From positions 620,001 to 684,000 of the forward strand of contig NZ_CP094723.1 of NCBI RefSeq assembly GCF_025558585.1: a DNA stretch of 64,000 bases. Direction: 5' to 3'. Below are positions 18,310-29,079 of this stretch, in pieces. The translations under genes and the position numbers were made by a program. Source of the DNA: Staphylococcus sp. IVB6214. Lineage in GTDB: Bacteria; Bacillota; Bacilli; Staphylococcales; Staphylococcaceae. Below the pieces are notes generated by a model. The model ran no database searches. It was not told where the DNA came from and saw nothing but the letters and a program-made list of their open reading frames with translations. Each line of letters opens with the position of its first letter. Position 1 is the stretch's first letter.

Positions 18310-19398
18310 TTAGTGATCATTAACATTTTTTTGTGCTGCATGAATAATTTGATGACGATATTTGTAGATGTTACGTGCAATTGACTTTAATACAGCATAA
18401 AGTGGCACAGCAACTAAGATAAGAACAAAGCCACCAAGACTACCAGAAGCTAAAATGACAACGATAATTGTTAGTGGGTGAATGTTCAATGATTTACCCA
18501 TAACATTAGGTGTAATGACATTTCCTTCTAATTGTTGAGCGATTAATGTCACGACACAGACCCAAATGAATGTCGTTGGACTTTGGATAATACCAAGAAT
18601 ACCAGCAGGCAAAAATGCCATCCACGGTCCGAGGAACGGGATCATGTTAGCGAAAATAGCGAACATAACAAGTAATAATGTATATTCCAAACCGATAATT
18701 GTATAGCCGGCATATAAGATTGCCCCTAAAATTAGGCTGACAGTTACTTGTCCTTGAATATATGACATTAATGTTTGGTTTAAATCTTTTAATAAGTTCA
18801 CAACGAAAATTTTGCGTTCGCCATTAAAAAAACGTGCAACAGCAGGAATAAAGCGTTCGTGATCTTTTAACATATAAATTAAGAAGAATGGCACTAAAAT
18901 CAATAAGAACAGTGTTGAGATAACACTTGTAACAATATTTAATGAATTTGATAAAATTTCTGATGTCATTGCACCAAATTTAGAAATCATCTCATTAATC
19001 TTCTCAGTAATCTCATTTGGCAACTTATCACGTTGATCTAACGCAAAATTGATGAGATTTTGTGTTTCTTTTTGCAAATATGGTAATTGATGAATCAAGT
19101 TTTCGATTTGTGTTGCGATAACTGGACCTACAACACCAAAAATTGCGCCACCAATTGCAGTGAGGGCTAATAAAATAATTGTGATACTTGCCCATCTTGG
19201 TACGCGACGTTTTTCCATCATTTTTTGGAATGGCAAACAGATGTAAAATAAAAATCCACTAATGAGCAGTGGTAGTAAAATTGATTGAACGATAACAATA
19301 ATTGGTTTGAATATAAAGTTGACTTCTATAAATAATTTTATGATTAAAAATAGTAGTAAAACAGCTACACCAGTTCGAAACCAGGCTTTATTAGTCAT
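18310..19398 (-). CDS. AI-2E family (PerM/YtvI-like) membrane permease
   Basis: A 362-residue polytopic membrane protein of the AI-2E exporter family, with about seven to eight hydrophobic segments, an early amphipathic block (FYICLPFQKMMEKRRVPRW) and the conserved FANMIPFLGPWMAFLPAG region near residue 240. Start ATG 19398 follows GGGAGG. Family members are passive or proton-coupled permeases; some export Na+/Li+ with protons, and substrate cannot be told from sequence. It is divergent from the AGCS symporter, leaving a 347-nt gap. Confidence 0.85.
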   Translation of the reverse strand: MTNKAWFRTGVAVLLLFLIIKLFIEVNFIFKPIIVIVQSILLPLLISGFLFYICLPFQKMMEKRRVPRWASITIILLALTAIGGAIFGVVGPVIATQIENLIHQLPYLQKETQNLINFALDQRDKLPNEITEKINEMISKFGAMTSEILSNSLNIVTSVISTLFLLILVPFFLIYMLKDHERFIPAVARFFNGERKIFVVNLLKDLNQTLMSYIQGQVTVSLILGAILYAGYTIIGLEYTLLLVMFAIFANMIPFLGPWMAFLPAGILGIIQSPTTFIWVCVVTLIAQQLEGNVITPNVMGKSLNIHPLTIIVVILASGSLGGFVLILVAVPLYAVLKSIARNIYKYRHQIIHAAQKNVNDH

Positions 19399-19745
19399 TC
19401 TTGAACCTCCCTTAAAAATAGAATATAACCATTATAATCTAAAAGTAACTTGTGTAAAAGGTAGAATACAACATAAATAAAGAAAGTTTTTTTCGATTGA
19501 AAGATCAAAAAGAAATGCTAAGACAAAATGCTGACAAATGAACAAAAATTTGGGATTGATTAAAGAATAATGAAATGTGAAATATACTTATTTTTAGGGA
19601 GTTGCGTACATAGTGATGAAAAAAATTGAATGTTATTTTATATGCTGCAAAAAATTTTAAGTTGCACGGAACTGAATTTTATGGGTATACTTGTGTCAGA
19701 TTTATCAGAAAATTGGATAGAGTGAAAATAAACGGGGGTATGTGT
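19399..19745. other. Divergent intergenic region
   Basis: AT-rich region holding the promoters of the AI-2E permease (minus) and the AGCS symporter (plus). TTGATT at 19556-19561 with AT-rich sequence about 17 nt on is a weak candidate promoter. I looked for a glycine riboswitch, which can precede AGCS genes, and see none. Confidence 0.4.
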
Positions 19746-21326
19746 ATGGTAGAGACAATTGTGGGATGGCTGAATACAATTGTTTGGAGTAAACCACTTG
19801 TATTCGGATTGTTATTTACAGGTATTTCGTTTAGCTTAATGACACGGTTTTTGCAATTACGACATTTTAAAGAAATGATTCGGTTAATGTTCCAGGGGGA
19901 GAAGTCACCGACCGGAATTTCAAGTTTCCAAGCCATTGCCTTATCGTTGGCGGGTCGTGTCGGAACAGGTAATATCGTTGGGGTTTCAACAGCGATATTC
20001 ATCGGGGGCCCTGGTGCAGTATTCTGGATGTGGATTACCGCATTTTTAGGTGCAGGTACAGCATATGTTGAGTCAGCACTTGGTCAAATATTCAAGCGAG
20101 AAGAAGAAGGCGAGTATCGCGGGGGACCTGCTTACTACATTGAACAAGGGATTCAAGGGAAGTTCGGTAAGGTATACGGGTTGCTATTCGCACTTGTGAC
20201 AATCGTTTCAGTAGGACTCTTACTGCCAGGTGTACAATCAAACGCAATTGCAAGTTCAATGCACAATGCTTTTGGTATTCCAACTTGGGTTATCGCAGTG
20301 GTATTAATTATTATATTGGCACTCATCATTTTTGGTGGTGTTAAGTGGATTGCCACGGTTGCAACAGCAGTTGTACCTTTCATGGCAATTATTTATATTT
20401 TGATGGCTGTCATCATTATCGTATTAAATATTCAACAAGTACCAGCATTGTTCGCACTTATCTTCAAATCAGCATTCGGTATGGAAGCCGCATTTGGTGG
20501 TATCATCGGTGCAATGATTGAAATTGGTGTAAAACGTGGTTTATATTCAAACGAAGCTGGTCAAGGAACAGGGCCACATGCAGCAGCTGCAGCGGAAGTA
20601 TCTCACCCTGCAAAACAAGGACTCGTACAAGCATTTTCAGTGTATGTCGATACACTATTCGTTTGTACAGCAACAGCGTTAATTATTTTAATTTCGGGTA
20701 CATACAATACAACAGATGGAACAACGACGTCAGATGGTTCACCACGTCTGATACATGATGCAGGTGTATATGTTCAAAGTGCAGACGGTAGCAAGGACTA
20801 CTCAGGAACTGCCATGTACGCGCAGGCAGGTATCGATAAAGCCCTTCAAGGATCTCATTATCATTTTGATCCTATGTTCTCAGGGTTCGGTTCATACTTC
20901 ATTGCAATCGCATTGTTCTTCTTCGCTTTTACTACAATACTGGCATACTATTATATTGCCGAAACGAATGTAAGTTTTATTACCAATCGTTTGGCAAAAA
21001 ATCAAAACAAGTTATGGCGTAATGTCATTCGTGTTGTTTTAATTGGTGCAACAGGATATGGTGCAATCAAAACAGCGGATGTAGCATGGGCGATGGGTGA
21101 TCTCGGTGTAGGTATGATGGCATGGCTTAACATTATCGCAATTTGGTTATTAATCAAGCCGGCAATGCACTCATTGAAAGATTTTGAGGCACATAAAAAA
21201 CAACATGGTACGGCAAAAACAGCAATCTATCAACCAAATCCAAAAGATGTACCAAATGCAACATTCTGGTTAGAGGACTACCCAAAACGTTTGCGTGAAG
21301 AAGGTATAGAATTGCCGAAAAAATAA
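19746..21326 (+). CDS. Alanine/glycine:cation symporter (AGCS family)
   Basis: A 526-residue Na+-coupled amino-acid carrier. ATG 19746 is chosen over 19740 because CGGGGGT (about 19731-19737) is then properly spaced; longer upstream frames have no ribosome site. It has about 11 membrane segments, the GRVGTGNIVGVS substrate-loop signature near residue 73, GGPGAVFWMW, and the NEAGQGTGPHAAAAA block near 270, all typical of AGCS. It imports alanine and/or glycine. Position after fabI matches S. aureus. Confidence 0.92.
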   Translation: MVETIVGWLNTIVWSKPLVFGLLFTGISFSLMTRFLQLRHFKEMIRLMFQGEKSPTGISSFQAIALSLAGRVGTGNIVGVSTAIFIGGPGAVFWMWITAFLGAGTAYVESALGQIFKREEEGEYRGGPAYYIEQGIQGKFGKVYGLLFALVTIVSVGLLLPGVQSNAIASSMHNAFGIPTWVIAVVLIIILALIIFGGVKWIATVATAVVPFMAIIYILMAVIIIVLNIQQVPALFALIFKSAFGMEAAFGGIIGAMIEIGVKRGLYSNEAGQGTGPHAAAAAEVSHPAKQGLVQAFSVYVDTLFVCTATALIILISGTYNTTDGTTTSDGSPRLIHDAGVYVQSADGSKDYSGTAMYAQAGIDKALQGSHYHFDPMFSGFGSYFIAIALFFFAFTTILAYYYIAETNVSFITNRLAKNQNKLWRNVIRVVLIGATGYGAIKTADVAWAMGDLGVGMMAWLNIIAIWLLIKPAMHSLKDFEAHKKQHGTAKTAIYQPNPKDVPNATFWLEDYPKRLREEGIELPKK

Positions 21327-21365
21327 TCGTATGCATTGAAAATATAACTTAACTGTATATCATGG

Positions 21366-21411
21366 GCGTCTCCTGTTACAATTGAAGTAATTTGTAAGGG
21401 GAGGCGCTTTT
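21366..21411 (+). promoter_or_regulatory. Hairpin combining terminator form and the esterase ribosome site
   Basis: gcgtctcc (21366-21373) can pair with ggaggcgc (21400-21407), with an inner stem ttacaa (21376-21381)/ttgtaa (21392-21397). The 3' arm holds the Shine-Dalgarno of the following esterase gene and is followed by ctttttATG. It may act as a terminator for the symporter and hide the ribosome site on long transcripts. Confidence 0.5.
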
Positions 21412-21412
21412 T

Positions 21413-22150
21413 ATGTCAGAATTTCAAGTGGGCGTCGTTAACAAGACGCAGTTTACGAGTCAATATTTGGCACGTGACATCACGTTGTCTATTTATTTAC
21501 CAGAAGATTATTCAGAACAGGAACGTGCTAAGATTATTTTTTGTTTTGATGGTAGAGATTTTTTACAGTTTGGTCAAATTCATCGTGTGTATGAAAGATT
21601 AAGACAACGAAATGAAGTCTCACGTGCAATATTTGTTGGTTTTCACTATGAAAATGTCGACAATCGTCGTATAGAGTTTCATCCACAAGGTGATAAAGCA
21701 GCAGCAACCGTCCAAGCAACGGTACAAGAGATCATTCCATGGATTGAGCAAACATTTTCGACAGATGGTCAGCCAGAAGGACGTTGTCTTCTCGGAGACA
21801 GCTTGGCAGGTAGTATTGCATTGTTAAGTGCACTTTCATTTCCACGTGTCGTCAATCAAGTAGGGATGCTGAGTCCACACAGTGACGAAGTCGTGCTACA
21901 ATTATTCGAGCGCTGTCAGTTTAAAGAATTACTCAATGTTTGGCATGTAATTGGTAAAGAAGAGATTGACTTTCAATTGCCAACAAATGGAAAACGTGCT
22001 GACTTTTTGACACCGAATCGGACGTTAAGCACACGTATTGAAAATTCTGAAGCACAGTATTTTTATAAAGAATTAGATGGGGGACATAATTGGAAAACAT
22101 GGAAAACTGTACTCCCTGACATGTTAAAATACTTTTTGAGTAACCAATAA
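21413..22150 (+). CDS. Esterase-family alpha/beta hydrolase (YjcH-like)
   Basis: A 245-residue cytoplasmic hydrolase of the enterochelin-esterase D-like family. The nucleophile elbow is GDSLAGS (Ser at ~131), an earlier FCFDGRDFLQFG block contains the oxyanion region, and DGGHNW near the C-terminus carries the catalytic His. No signal peptide. ATG 21413 lies 5-6 nt after GGGGAGG. The gene precedes a yjcG-type phosphoesterase, as in other Bacillales (yjcG-yjcH). Substrate unknown. Confidence 0.85.
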   Translation: MSEFQVGVVNKTQFTSQYLARDITLSIYLPEDYSEQERAKIIFCFDGRDFLQFGQIHRVYERLRQRNEVSRAIFVGFHYENVDNRRIEFHPQGDKAAATVQATVQEIIPWIEQTFSTDGQPEGRCLLGDSLAGSIALLSALSFPRVVNQVGMLSPHSDEVVLQLFERCQFKELLNVWHVIGKEEIDFQLPTNGKRADFLTPNRTLSTRIENSEAQYFYKELDGGHNWKTWKTVLPDMLKYFLSNQ

Positions 22151-22200
22151 CTTAAAATTTTGCTATAATGGAAACAAACATAAACAAAGGAGGAATTTCC

Positions 22201-22710
22201 ATGATTTTAGGATTAGCGTTAATTCCATCAAAAAGTTTTCAAGATGAGGTCAATGCTTATCGTAAGCGTTACGATAAACAATATATTAAAATTCAGCCTC
22301 ATATCACGATTAAAAGTCATTTTGAAGTGGATGATGCAGAACTAGAAGCGGTGAAAGCAGATATCAAAACACGTATAGAAGGCACACAACCTGTTGAAAT
22401 TCATGCGACAAAAGCTTCTAATTTTGCACCTACAACGAATGTGATTTATTTCAAAGTAGAAAAAACAGAAGCATTAGATGACTTATTCAAGCGCTTCGAT
22501 GGGGAAGCATTCTACGGCGAAGCAGAGCATCCATTTGTACCACACTTCACAATTGCACAAGGTTTGACAAGTCAAGAGTTTGAAGATATCTATGGACAAG
22601 TTCGTCTAGCAGGTGTTGATCACAAAGAAACAATCGATCAATTATCATTATTACAATTTGATGAAGCAGCTGATAAATGGCAAGTCATCGAAACGTATCC
22701 ATTAGCTTAA
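22201..22710 (+). CDS. 2H phosphoesterase / RNA ligase-like protein YjcG
   Basis: A 169-residue 2H-superfamily protein with two H-x-T/S motifs, HITIKSH (residues ~33-39) and HFTIAQG (~116-122), that form the catalytic pair cleaving or ligating 2',5' or cyclic phosphodiesters. ATG 22201 follows AAAGGAGGA; the longer frame from 22168 has no ribosome site. Family annotation is often '2'-5' RNA ligase', but its real substrate in staphylococci is not known. Followed by a strong bidirectional terminator. Confidence 0.88.
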   Translation: MILGLALIPSKSFQDEVNAYRKRYDKQYIKIQPHITIKSHFEVDDAELEAVKADIKTRIEGTQPVEIHATKASNFAPTTNVIYFKVEKTEALDDLFKRFDGEAFYGEAEHPFVPHFTIAQGLTSQEFEDIYGQVRLAGVDHKETIDQLSLLQFDEAADKWQVIETYPLA

Positions 22711-22714
22711 TAAA

Positions 22715-22742
22715 AAAACGCCCAGTTCACTGGGCGTTTTTT
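22715..22742. terminator. Bidirectional terminator between yjcG and ltaA
   Basis: aaaacgcccag (22714-22724) pairs with ctgggcgtttt (22730-22740), loop ttca; A/T runs on both sides. It overlaps the ltaA stop region on the minus strand. Confidence 0.9.
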
Positions 22743-23931
22743 ATGTGGTACGACGTAATTGTTTTAAAAAGTAAAAGCCATAAAAACAAGTTAAAAAGAA
22801 GATAAGACTTGCTGAAAAGTAAAATGTATAAATGGGACTTCCAAAAAATTGTGACAGTGGGCCACCAATAATCGGGCCAGCCATTGCACCAAAACCTTGA
22901 ATACTGTTTATCACACCCCATGTTTCTTCTTGCTCAGAAGGATGAATAAAGCCAGCCATGAATGTATTCCATGACGGGAGAAGTAGACCATAAATGAGTC
23001 CGACAAGCAGTGCGATTCCCCAAACGATAAAAATATTTGTAATCATTGTGAATGAAATCATTGCAATACCATAACAAAGAAAACCGACGAAAATCATACT
23101 GTACATAAAGCGGTGTGCGAAGTGGTCAATGAGCTTAGAAAGTCCGAGCATTGATATCGTACAACCAATTCCCCCAATAATTATCGCAGCTGTGTATTCA
23201 ACAGTCGTCACGCCAACGATATCAATCGCATATTGCGGTAAAACTGGAATCAATGCACTAATCGCAATCCCTTGCAATAAAATTCCGGGGAACAGAATGA
23301 TATGACGTCGAGATACATCCACAATTTGTTTGAATTGTTCTCGTACATTTTTCGTGTGATAGTCAGTGAGTCGGACTTTTACAAAAAAGTAGAGTACAAA
23401 TGCTACTGCAACAATAAGTGGCATCAAGAAATTGAACGTAATCGGATGACTTTTGAAGATAAGGTTCATTCCAATCATCCCGACAAGCAGTCCAGCTAGC
23501 CACGCAAAATATACATAGCCCATCTGTTTTCCACGTGTTCTCTCATCGACATTTGCCAACATAATGACCCATATTGGACATACTGCAATCCCTAACATAA
23601 GCGCACTTACGATGAGTACGATAGGAGAAGTAGGCATAAAGATAACGAGTATTAAACTGAACAATGCTAAGACAAACCCTAATGTGAGTACAATGCGTGG
23701 TCCCCATCGTTTTAAAATGAATCCAATAAAGAAGTTAGAAACTGCATCGGCAATAAAGTGCACAGAAATGGCCGCAGAAGTAATACCAACAGCAATAGAA
23801 GTCGCTGTTGGTAACAAAGGTAAATAACTGAGCACGTACATGCCACGTGCAAACTCCATAAGAAATAATATGATAATTAATAAAGAAAAGTTTTTCGTGT
23901 AGTCTTTATTATTTAACGAGTAATCTTGCAT
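22741..23931 (-). CDS. ltaA: LtaA, glycolipid flippase for lipoteichoic acid
   Basis: A 396-residue major-facilitator protein with 12 membrane segments that moves diglucosyl-diacylglycerol to the outer leaflet, where it anchors lipoteichoic acid. Start ATG 23931 (MQDYSLNN) gives the same length as S. aureus LtaA. Recognisable blocks are [28 protein letters not shown], and [19 protein letters not shown] sequence near residue 335. The gene begins 23 nt inside the end of ugtP, so the two are translationally coupled; the ribosome site is weak, consistent with that. Confidence 0.93.
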   Translation of the reverse strand: MQDYSLNNKDYTKNFSLLIIILFLMEFARGMYVLSYLPLLPTATSIAVGITSAAISVHFIADAVSNFFIGFILKRWGPRIVLTLGFVLALFSLILVIFMPTSPIVLIVSALMLGIAVCPIWVIMLANVDERTRGKQMGYVYFAWLAGLLVGMIGMNLIFKSHPITFNFLMPLIVAVAFVLYFFVKVRLTDYHTKNVREQFKQIVDVSRRHIILFPGILLQGIAISALIPVLPQYAIDIVGVTTVEYTAAIIIGGIGCTISMLGLSKLIDHFAHRFMYSMIFVGFLCYGIAMISFTMITNIFIVWGIALLVGLIYGLLLPSWNTFMAGFIHPSEQEETWGVINSIQGFGAMAGPIIGGPLSQFFGSPIYTFYFSASLIFFLTCFYGFYFLKQLRRTT

Positions 23932-25084
23932 ATAAAGGAACCCTTCCATAAACATTTTGATATGCAGTCGAATCATAAAGTAAATGAAGTAAGTCGTTAC
24001 AAAGTTTTTGTGTCGCATTCTCAATACGTGCATCAGTCATGTGTTGCACCATTTGATTTAATGCATCAGGATGTTGTAATAAATGTGTCACGATATCAAT
24101 CGCATCATCAGGTGTATCGGCTATTCTGCCAAAACCTTTTGACTCGAAATAATGTGCATTTTCCAGCTCTTGACCGGGGGCAGGATTTAAGAAGATCATC
24201 GGCGTTCGACGCGCTAATCCTTCCGAAATCGTAATGCCACCCGGCTTCGTAATCATAAGTTGACTGACAGCCATCCATTCATTCATTTCTTTGGTATAGC
24301 CTAGAATGAAGACGTTTTTATTGTTTTTGAACGCAGTTGAGAGTTGTCGTTTTAAGTCTTTATTACGTCCACATATCATCACAACCTGTGCGTGTGGTGT
24401 ATCGGCTAAAATCCGTTCTATCATTGTTTGGAAACCTTTTGACACACCGAAAGCACCGGCCGACATTAGAATGGTAGGTGCAGCTGGATCCAAATGGTGT
24501 TGATGGCACCACTGTATATGATCAATAGGTGCTTCAAATTGTGCAGACACTGGGATTCCAGTCACCTTGGTGTGATCATTCGGGATACCAATATCTGTTA
24601 ATTCAGCTTTTAAATCATCAGTTGCGACATAATAGCGTGATGAATTTGGTGTAATCCAGTTTTTATGCATACGGTAATCTGTAATTACTGTCGCAATCGG
24701 TATATTCATATTAAATTGTTGTGTTAATACCGACATAACAGGCGTAGGAAAAGTTAATAAGATTAAATCAGGTTTTTCCTTCAAAAGTAGATTTAATAGT
24801 TTGTTCAGTCCATAGTATTTATAGAAGCATTTGTCTATTTCATCTGGACGACTGTAATAGAATGCTTGATACATGCGACGAAAATATTTAAAACTATTAA
24901 TATACCATTGTTTACAAATAGTTGTAATCACAGGATGTGCTTCTAAAAATAAGTCATGCTCGATAACCGTTAGATCATCCAGTTGCATCTTATTTAAATG
25001 CGATACAATACTATTTGTGACTTGGATATGACCATTACCAAAGGAACCAGTCAGTATTAATATTTTTTTCTTCTGAGTACTCAT
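23909..25084 (-). CDS. ugtP: UgtP/YpfP processive diacylglycerol beta-glucosyltransferase
   Basis: A 391-residue GT28 glycosyltransferase that adds two glucose units from UDP-glucose to diacylglycerol, giving the glycolipid anchor of lipoteichoic acid. ATG 25084 has GGAGG upstream and gives the S. aureus length. The N-terminal [17 protein letters not shown] motif is the MGDG-synthase-type acceptor site; [17 protein letters not shown] and [11 protein letters not shown] form the UDP-sugar site. Peripheral membrane protein on the cytoplasmic face. Operon with ltaA. Confidence 0.94.
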   Translation of the reverse strand: MSTQKKKILILTGSFGNGHIQVTNSIVSHLNKMQLDDLTVIEHDLFLEAHPVITTICKQWYINSFKYFRRMYQAFYYSRPDEIDKCFYKYYGLNKLLNLLLKEKPDLILLTFPTPVMSVLTQQFNMNIPIATVITDYRMHKNWITPNSSRYYVATDDLKAELTDIGIPNDHTKVTGIPVSAQFEAPIDHIQWCHQHHLDPAAPTILMSAGAFGVSKGFQTMIERILADTPHAQVVMICGRNKDLKRQLSTAFKNNKNVFILGYTKEMNEWMAVSQLMITKPGGITISEGLARRTPMIFLNPAPGQELENAHYFESKGFGRIADTPDDAIDIVTHLLQHPDALNQMVQHMTDARIENATQKLCNDLLHLLYDSTAYQNVYGRVPLYARLLVK

Positions 25085-25448
25085 ATGAGTAGCCTCCAAT
25101 ATTATTGAGATGCCAAGGGATCGCTTGAGCATAGGTGCATCAATATAAATGACTGCCTAGCGCAATCGAAATCTCATGTATATAAGTTATATCGATGTAA
25201 GATAGGGTAAAATCCTTTAACATCTCGTCATTTAACCATAGTTTACAGTATCCCCAAAAAATTGTGAAAAGAAAACGTCAATTTCAATTAGACACGTATA
25301 CGTTATAATGTATTCTATTATCTTAATATATTGACGCAACGGATACAACATAGAGAAATAATGTCAGATGAAAAAATGATGTACAACTTATATAATTTTA
25401 TGGTGAAACGTGTATAATGAATGAGTGTATAAAAAAGGAGAGATATGT
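25085..25448. other. Divergent ugtP/murE promoter region
   Basis: 364 nt between divergent genes. On the plus strand two TATAAT boxes occur at 25304-25309 (with TTTCAA 16 nt upstream) and 25413-25418, both plausible for murE. No RNA motif or coding frame of note. Confidence 0.45.
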
Positions 25449-26933
25449 GTGAATGCGCAAGAACTTTTTCAACATATATTAATGAAACAAGTAGTTGGAA
25501 CATTAGATAGAGAAATAGATGATATCACAACAGATTCTCGCACGGCTAGAGAAGGAAGTATCTTTGTAGCGTCTAAAGGCTATACAGTGGATAGTCATCG
25601 CTTTGCACAAAATGTTGTAGCACAAGGTTGTAAAGTGATTGTTGTGAGTCGTGAACTGGAATTAACAGGTGATGTAACACAAGTGATTGTGACTGATACA
25701 TTGCGAGTGGCAAGTCATCTTGCTCATCGCTTGTATGACTTCCCAAGTAAAAAGATGACAACAATCGGCGTGACGGGAACAAATGGTAAAACATCAATCG
25801 CTACGATGATTCATCATATATTCCGCAAACTGAATAAAGGCAGTGCTTATTTAGGGACAAACGGCTTTCAAATAAATGAGCATGTCACAAAAGGGCAAAA
25901 TACGACACCAGAGACGGTATCCCTTACTAAAAAACTACATGAAGCGGTGCAAGCAGATGCAACTGCGATGACATTAGAAGTTTCATCGCATGGATTGAGC
26001 TTAGGGCGGTTGAGTGGTGTTACTTTTGATGTTGCGATATTTTCAAATTTAACACAAGATCATTTAGACTTTCATGGGACAATGGAAGCATATGGTCATG
26101 CGAAATCGTTGTTATTTAGCCAGTTAGGTCAAGATGTGTCACAAGCTAAATATGCGATTGTGAACAATGATGATGCCTTTTCTGAGTATTTACAGTCGGT
26201 CACACCATATGAAATATTTACATATGGAATTGAACAAGATGCACAATTTATGGCGAAAAATATTAAGGCAACGTTACAAGGTGTTACTTTTGACTTTGTT
26301 ACGCCTTTTGGGACGTATGTTGTTAAATCACCTTATGTTGGTGAATTCAATATCGCAAACCTTATGGCCGCGATGCTCGGTGTATGGGCAAGTGGCGAAA
26401 GTTTAGAGCGAGTGACACAAGTTGTTGAAACGCTAGAGCCTGTTGAAGGGCGACTAGAGGTACTTGACCCATCATTACCAATTGATTTAATCATTGATTA
26501 TGCACATACCGCAGATGGCATGACAAAGCTAATCGACGCAGTACAACCATTCGTGAAACAGAAGTTAATCTTTTTGATTGGTATGGCGGGAGAACGTGAT
26601 TTGACGAAAACGCCAGAAATGGGTCGTGTTGCTTCACGTGCAGACTATGTCATTTTAACGCCTGACAACCCAGCAAACGATGATCCTAAAATGCTGACGG
26701 CTGAGTTGGCAAAGGGAATGACCCATGATAACTATGTAGAATTTACAGATCGTGCAGAAGGTATCCAACACGCTATTGAAATGGCAGAACCGGGCGATAC
26801 GGTTGTCTTGGCATCCAAAGGGCGCGAACCTTTCCAAATTATGGCTGGCCATGTGAAGGTACCACATCGTGATGATTTGATTGGTTTAGAAGCGGCCTAT
26901 GATAAGTTTGGAGGTCGTCCAGATGAAGATTAG
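25449..26933 (+). CDS. murE: MurE, UDP-MurNAc-dipeptide:L-lysine ligase
   Basis: A 494-residue Mur ligase that adds L-Lys to UDP-MurNAc-L-Ala-D-Glu using ATP, the third residue of the staphylococcal stem peptide. GTG 25449 follows GGAGAG and gives the S. aureus length. The ATP loop is [13 protein letters not shown] (~108-120); NTTPETVS and EVSSHGL follow; the amino-acid specificity motif is DNPANDDP, the Lys-type form, not DNPR of diaminopimelate enzymes. Ends 11 nt inside the next gene. Confidence 0.96.
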   Translation: MNAQELFQHILMKQVVGTLDREIDDITTDSRTAREGSIFVASKGYTVDSHRFAQNVVAQGCKVIVVSRELELTGDVTQVIVTDTLRVASHLAHRLYDFPSKKMTTIGVTGTNGKTSIATMIHHIFRKLNKGSAYLGTNGFQINEHVTKGQNTTPETVSLTKKLHEAVQADATAMTLEVSSHGLSLGRLSGVTFDVAIFSNLTQDHLDFHGTMEAYGHAKSLLFSQLGQDVSQAKYAIVNNDDAFSEYLQSVTPYEIFTYGIEQDAQFMAKNIKATLQGVTFDFVTPFGTYVVKSPYVGEFNIANLMAAMLGVWASGESLERVTQVVETLEPVEGRLEVLDPSLPIDLIIDYAHTADGMTKLIDAVQPFVKQKLIFLIGMAGERDLTKTPEMGRVASRADYVILTPDNPANDDPKMLTAELAKGMTHDNYVEFTDRAEGIQHAIEMAEPGDTVVLASKGREPFQIMAGHVKVPHRDDLIGLEAAYDKFGGRPDED

Positions 26934-27162
26934 AGAAAGTCACAGTGAAGGATATTCAGCGAAAGTGTTTATTTATGAGAACAAAAAGGAAGATTATTTT
27001 GTCGTTGCAGTGCCAGACTTACATTGGTCTATGATGATTGATGATACGTTATTTGGCGAAGCGCTGACAGAGCACCTCATGATGCACTTATTCAATGTAC
27101 TTGATGAAGATGAAGCAGAAATATTAGCGTTACGCATGACGCAATGGATACAAGAAACATAG
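26923..27162 (+). CDS. YueH-like small protein
   Basis: A 79-residue acidic cytoplasmic protein, [10 protein letters not shown]..., starting at ATG 26923 after GGAGGTC, overlapping the murE end by 11 nt. It has no signal or membrane segment. A gene of this size, annotated as YueH family, lies between murE and prfC in S. aureus; that family name is from memory. Function unknown; coupling with murE suggests co-expression only. Confidence 0.75.
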   Translation: MKIRESHSEGYSAKVFIYENKKEDYFVVAVPDLHWSMMIDDTLFGEALTEHLMMHLFNVLDEDEAEILALRMTQWIQET

Positions 27163-27180
27163 ATTAGAAGGAGTTTTGAG

Positions 27181-28743
27181 ATGAGTATCAAAGATGAAGT
27201 ATCAGCGCGTAAAACCTTTGCGATTATATCGCATCCCGATGCTGGGAAAACAACTTTAACAGAGAAACTACTATTTTTTAGTGGTGCGATTCGTGAAGCG
27301 GGAACAGTTAAAGGGAAAAAGACAGGTAAGTTTGCGACAAGTGACTGGATGAAGGTGGAACAAGAACGTGGGATTTCTGTAACGAGTTCTGTCATGCAGT
27401 TTGATTATGATGATTACAAAATTAATATTTTGGATACACCGGGGCATGAAGATTTTTCGGAAGACACATACCGTACTTTAATGGCGGTCGACAGTGCAGT
27501 GATGGTGATTGACTGTGCAAAAGGGATTGAGCCACAAACATTGAAACTATTCAAAGTTTGTAAAATGCGTGGGATTCCAATCTTTACGTTTATTAACAAA
27601 TTAGACCGTGTCGGTAAAGAACCTTTTGAATTATTGGACGAGATTGAAACAACATTAGGAATCGAAACATATCCGATGAATTGGCCGGTTGGTATGGGTC
27701 AAAACTTCTTCGGTATTATTGATCGCCATGAGCGTACAATTGAACCATTCCGTGACGAAGAAAATATTTTACACATCAATGAAGATTATGAATTGGAAGA
27801 GTCACATGAGATTGCAGATGATAGTGCCTTTACACAAGCGATTGAAGAATTAATGCTTGTTGATGAAGCGGGTGAATCATTCGATGAAGAAGCGTTAAAA
27901 AATGGTGACTTAACACCCGTATTCTTCGGGTCAGCCCTTGCAAACTTTGGTGTCCAGAACTTCTTGAACGCATATGTAGACCATGCACCTATGCCACATT
28001 CACGTCAAACAGAAGAAGATATGGAAGTGACGCCATTCGACGAACAATTTTCTGGGTTTATTTTCAAAATTCAAGCGAATATGGACCCAAAACACCGTGA
28101 TCGTATTGCATTTATGCGTATCGTAAGTGGTGCATTTGAACGTGGTATGGACGTGAAGTTACAGCGAACAGGTAAGAAATCTAAAATTACCCGATCTACA
28201 AGTTTTATGGCGGATGACAAAGAAACAGTGAACCATGCGGTTGCTGGAGATATTATTGGGTTATATGATACGGGTAACTTCCAAATCGGAGATACGCTTG
28301 TAGGTGGCAACCAGAAGTTCCATTTCAAATCACTGCCACAGTTCACACCGGAGATTTTTATGAAAGTATCACCGAAGAACGTGATGAAGCAGAAGCACTT
28401 CCATAAAGGAATTGAACAGCTCGTACAAGAAGGAGCAATTCAATATTATCAATCGCTGCACACGAATCAAATTATTCTTGGTGCTGTTGGACAGTTACAA
28501 TTTGAAGTGTTTGAGCATCGCATGAATAATGAATACAACGTTGATGTCATTATGGAACCAGTTGGCAAGAAAATCGCACGTTGGATCGAAAATGAAGAAG
28601 ACGTGGAAGATAAAATGAACTCAAGCCGTTCCATTCTTGTAAGAGACCGCTATGATCATAAAGTCTTCTTATTTGAAAATGACTTTGCGACACGTTGGTT
28701 CGAGGAGAAATTCCCAAACATTAAATTGTATAGCTTATTGTAA
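27181..28743 (+). CDS. prfC: Peptide chain release factor 3
   Basis: A 520-residue translational GTPase that recycles RF1/RF2 from the ribosome after termination. G-domain motifs: [12 protein letters not shown] (G1), RGISVTSS (G2), DTPGHEDF (G3), NKLDR (G4). The rest has the RF3-specific domain II and III blocks ([32 protein letters not shown]). ATG 27181 has AGAAGGAG upstream. No terminator is obvious directly after it; the next promoter belongs to the riboswitch. Confidence 0.96.
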   Translation: MSIKDEVSARKTFAIISHPDAGKTTLTEKLLFFSGAIREAGTVKGKKTGKFATSDWMKVEQERGISVTSSVMQFDYDDYKINILDTPGHEDFSEDTYRTLMAVDSAVMVIDCAKGIEPQTLKLFKVCKMRGIPIFTFINKLDRVGKEPFELLDEIETTLGIETYPMNWPVGMGQNFFGIIDRHERTIEPFRDEENILHINEDYELEESHEIADDSAFTQAIEELMLVDEAGESFDEEALKNGDLTPVFFGSALANFGVQNFLNAYVDHAPMPHSRQTEEDMEVTPFDEQFSGFIFKIQANMDPKHRDRIAFMRIVSGAFERGMDVKLQRTGKKSKITRSTSFMADDKETVNHAVAGDIIGLYDTGNFQIGDTLVGGNQKFHFKSLPQFTPEIFMKVSPKNVMKQKHFHKGIEQLVQEGAIQYYQSLHTNQIILGAVGQLQFEVFEHRMNNEYNVDVIMEPVGKKIARWIENEEDVEDKMNSSRSILVRDRYDHKVFLFENDFATRWFEEKFPNIKLYSLL

Positions 28744-28844
28744 TGAGCTAAGTCATCATTCATTTGTGTTCTGAGAAACCTATCTCAAAGCTTGAGTCTC
28801 AATCTCTTGTGCAAAACTTTTAACTAGGATTTGTTGAGTAAGTC

Positions 28845-28853
28845 TGTTATACT
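28845..28853 (+). promoter_or_regulatory. Extended -10 promoter of the riboswitch-terC transcript
   Basis: TGtTATACT (28845-28853) is an extended -10 element; no good -35 box is seen. It would start transcription near 28860, just before the leader. Confidence 0.5.
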
Positions 28854-28859
28854 ACTAAA

Positions 28860-29031
28860 GCATAAATTGAATACCTATGACAGCTTATGTCAGAGGGGAG
28901 TAACTTGGTTAACGTAGATATACGTTAATAGCACTTTATCGTCATTACGAAGTATGGACTTCCGGTAAAGTGGGCATGGCACATGCTAAGTGAGACCTTT
29001 GCTATTTATTTAGCATAGGTCTCTTTAATTT
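28860..29031 (+). ncRNA. yybP-ykoY (manganese) riboswitch leader
   Basis: The leader before the TerC gene holds the conserved AGGGGAGTAAC block (28893-28903) and the closing ACATGCTAAGTGAGACC segment (28981-28997) of the yybP-ykoY class, with paired arms between them. It ends in a terminator: gagacctttgcta (28992-29004) pairs with tagcataggtctc (29011-29023) then TTTAATTTT. The 5' arm of the terminator overlaps the aptamer end, as expected for transcription control: Mn2+ binding should favour read-through into terC. Class recognised by eye. Confidence 0.85.
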
Positions 29032-29079
29032 TGTAAAAAGTGACATCATAATGTCGATGAAAAAGAGGAGGGATCTTTG

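Noticed and set aside
19399..19745. Glycine riboswitch upstream of the AGCS symporter
   Set aside because: No tandem aptamer motifs or terminator are visible in the gap.
25085..25448. T-box or other amino-acid leader ahead of murE
   Set aside because: No T-box specifier or conserved AGGGTGG-like element, and no terminator before the start codon.
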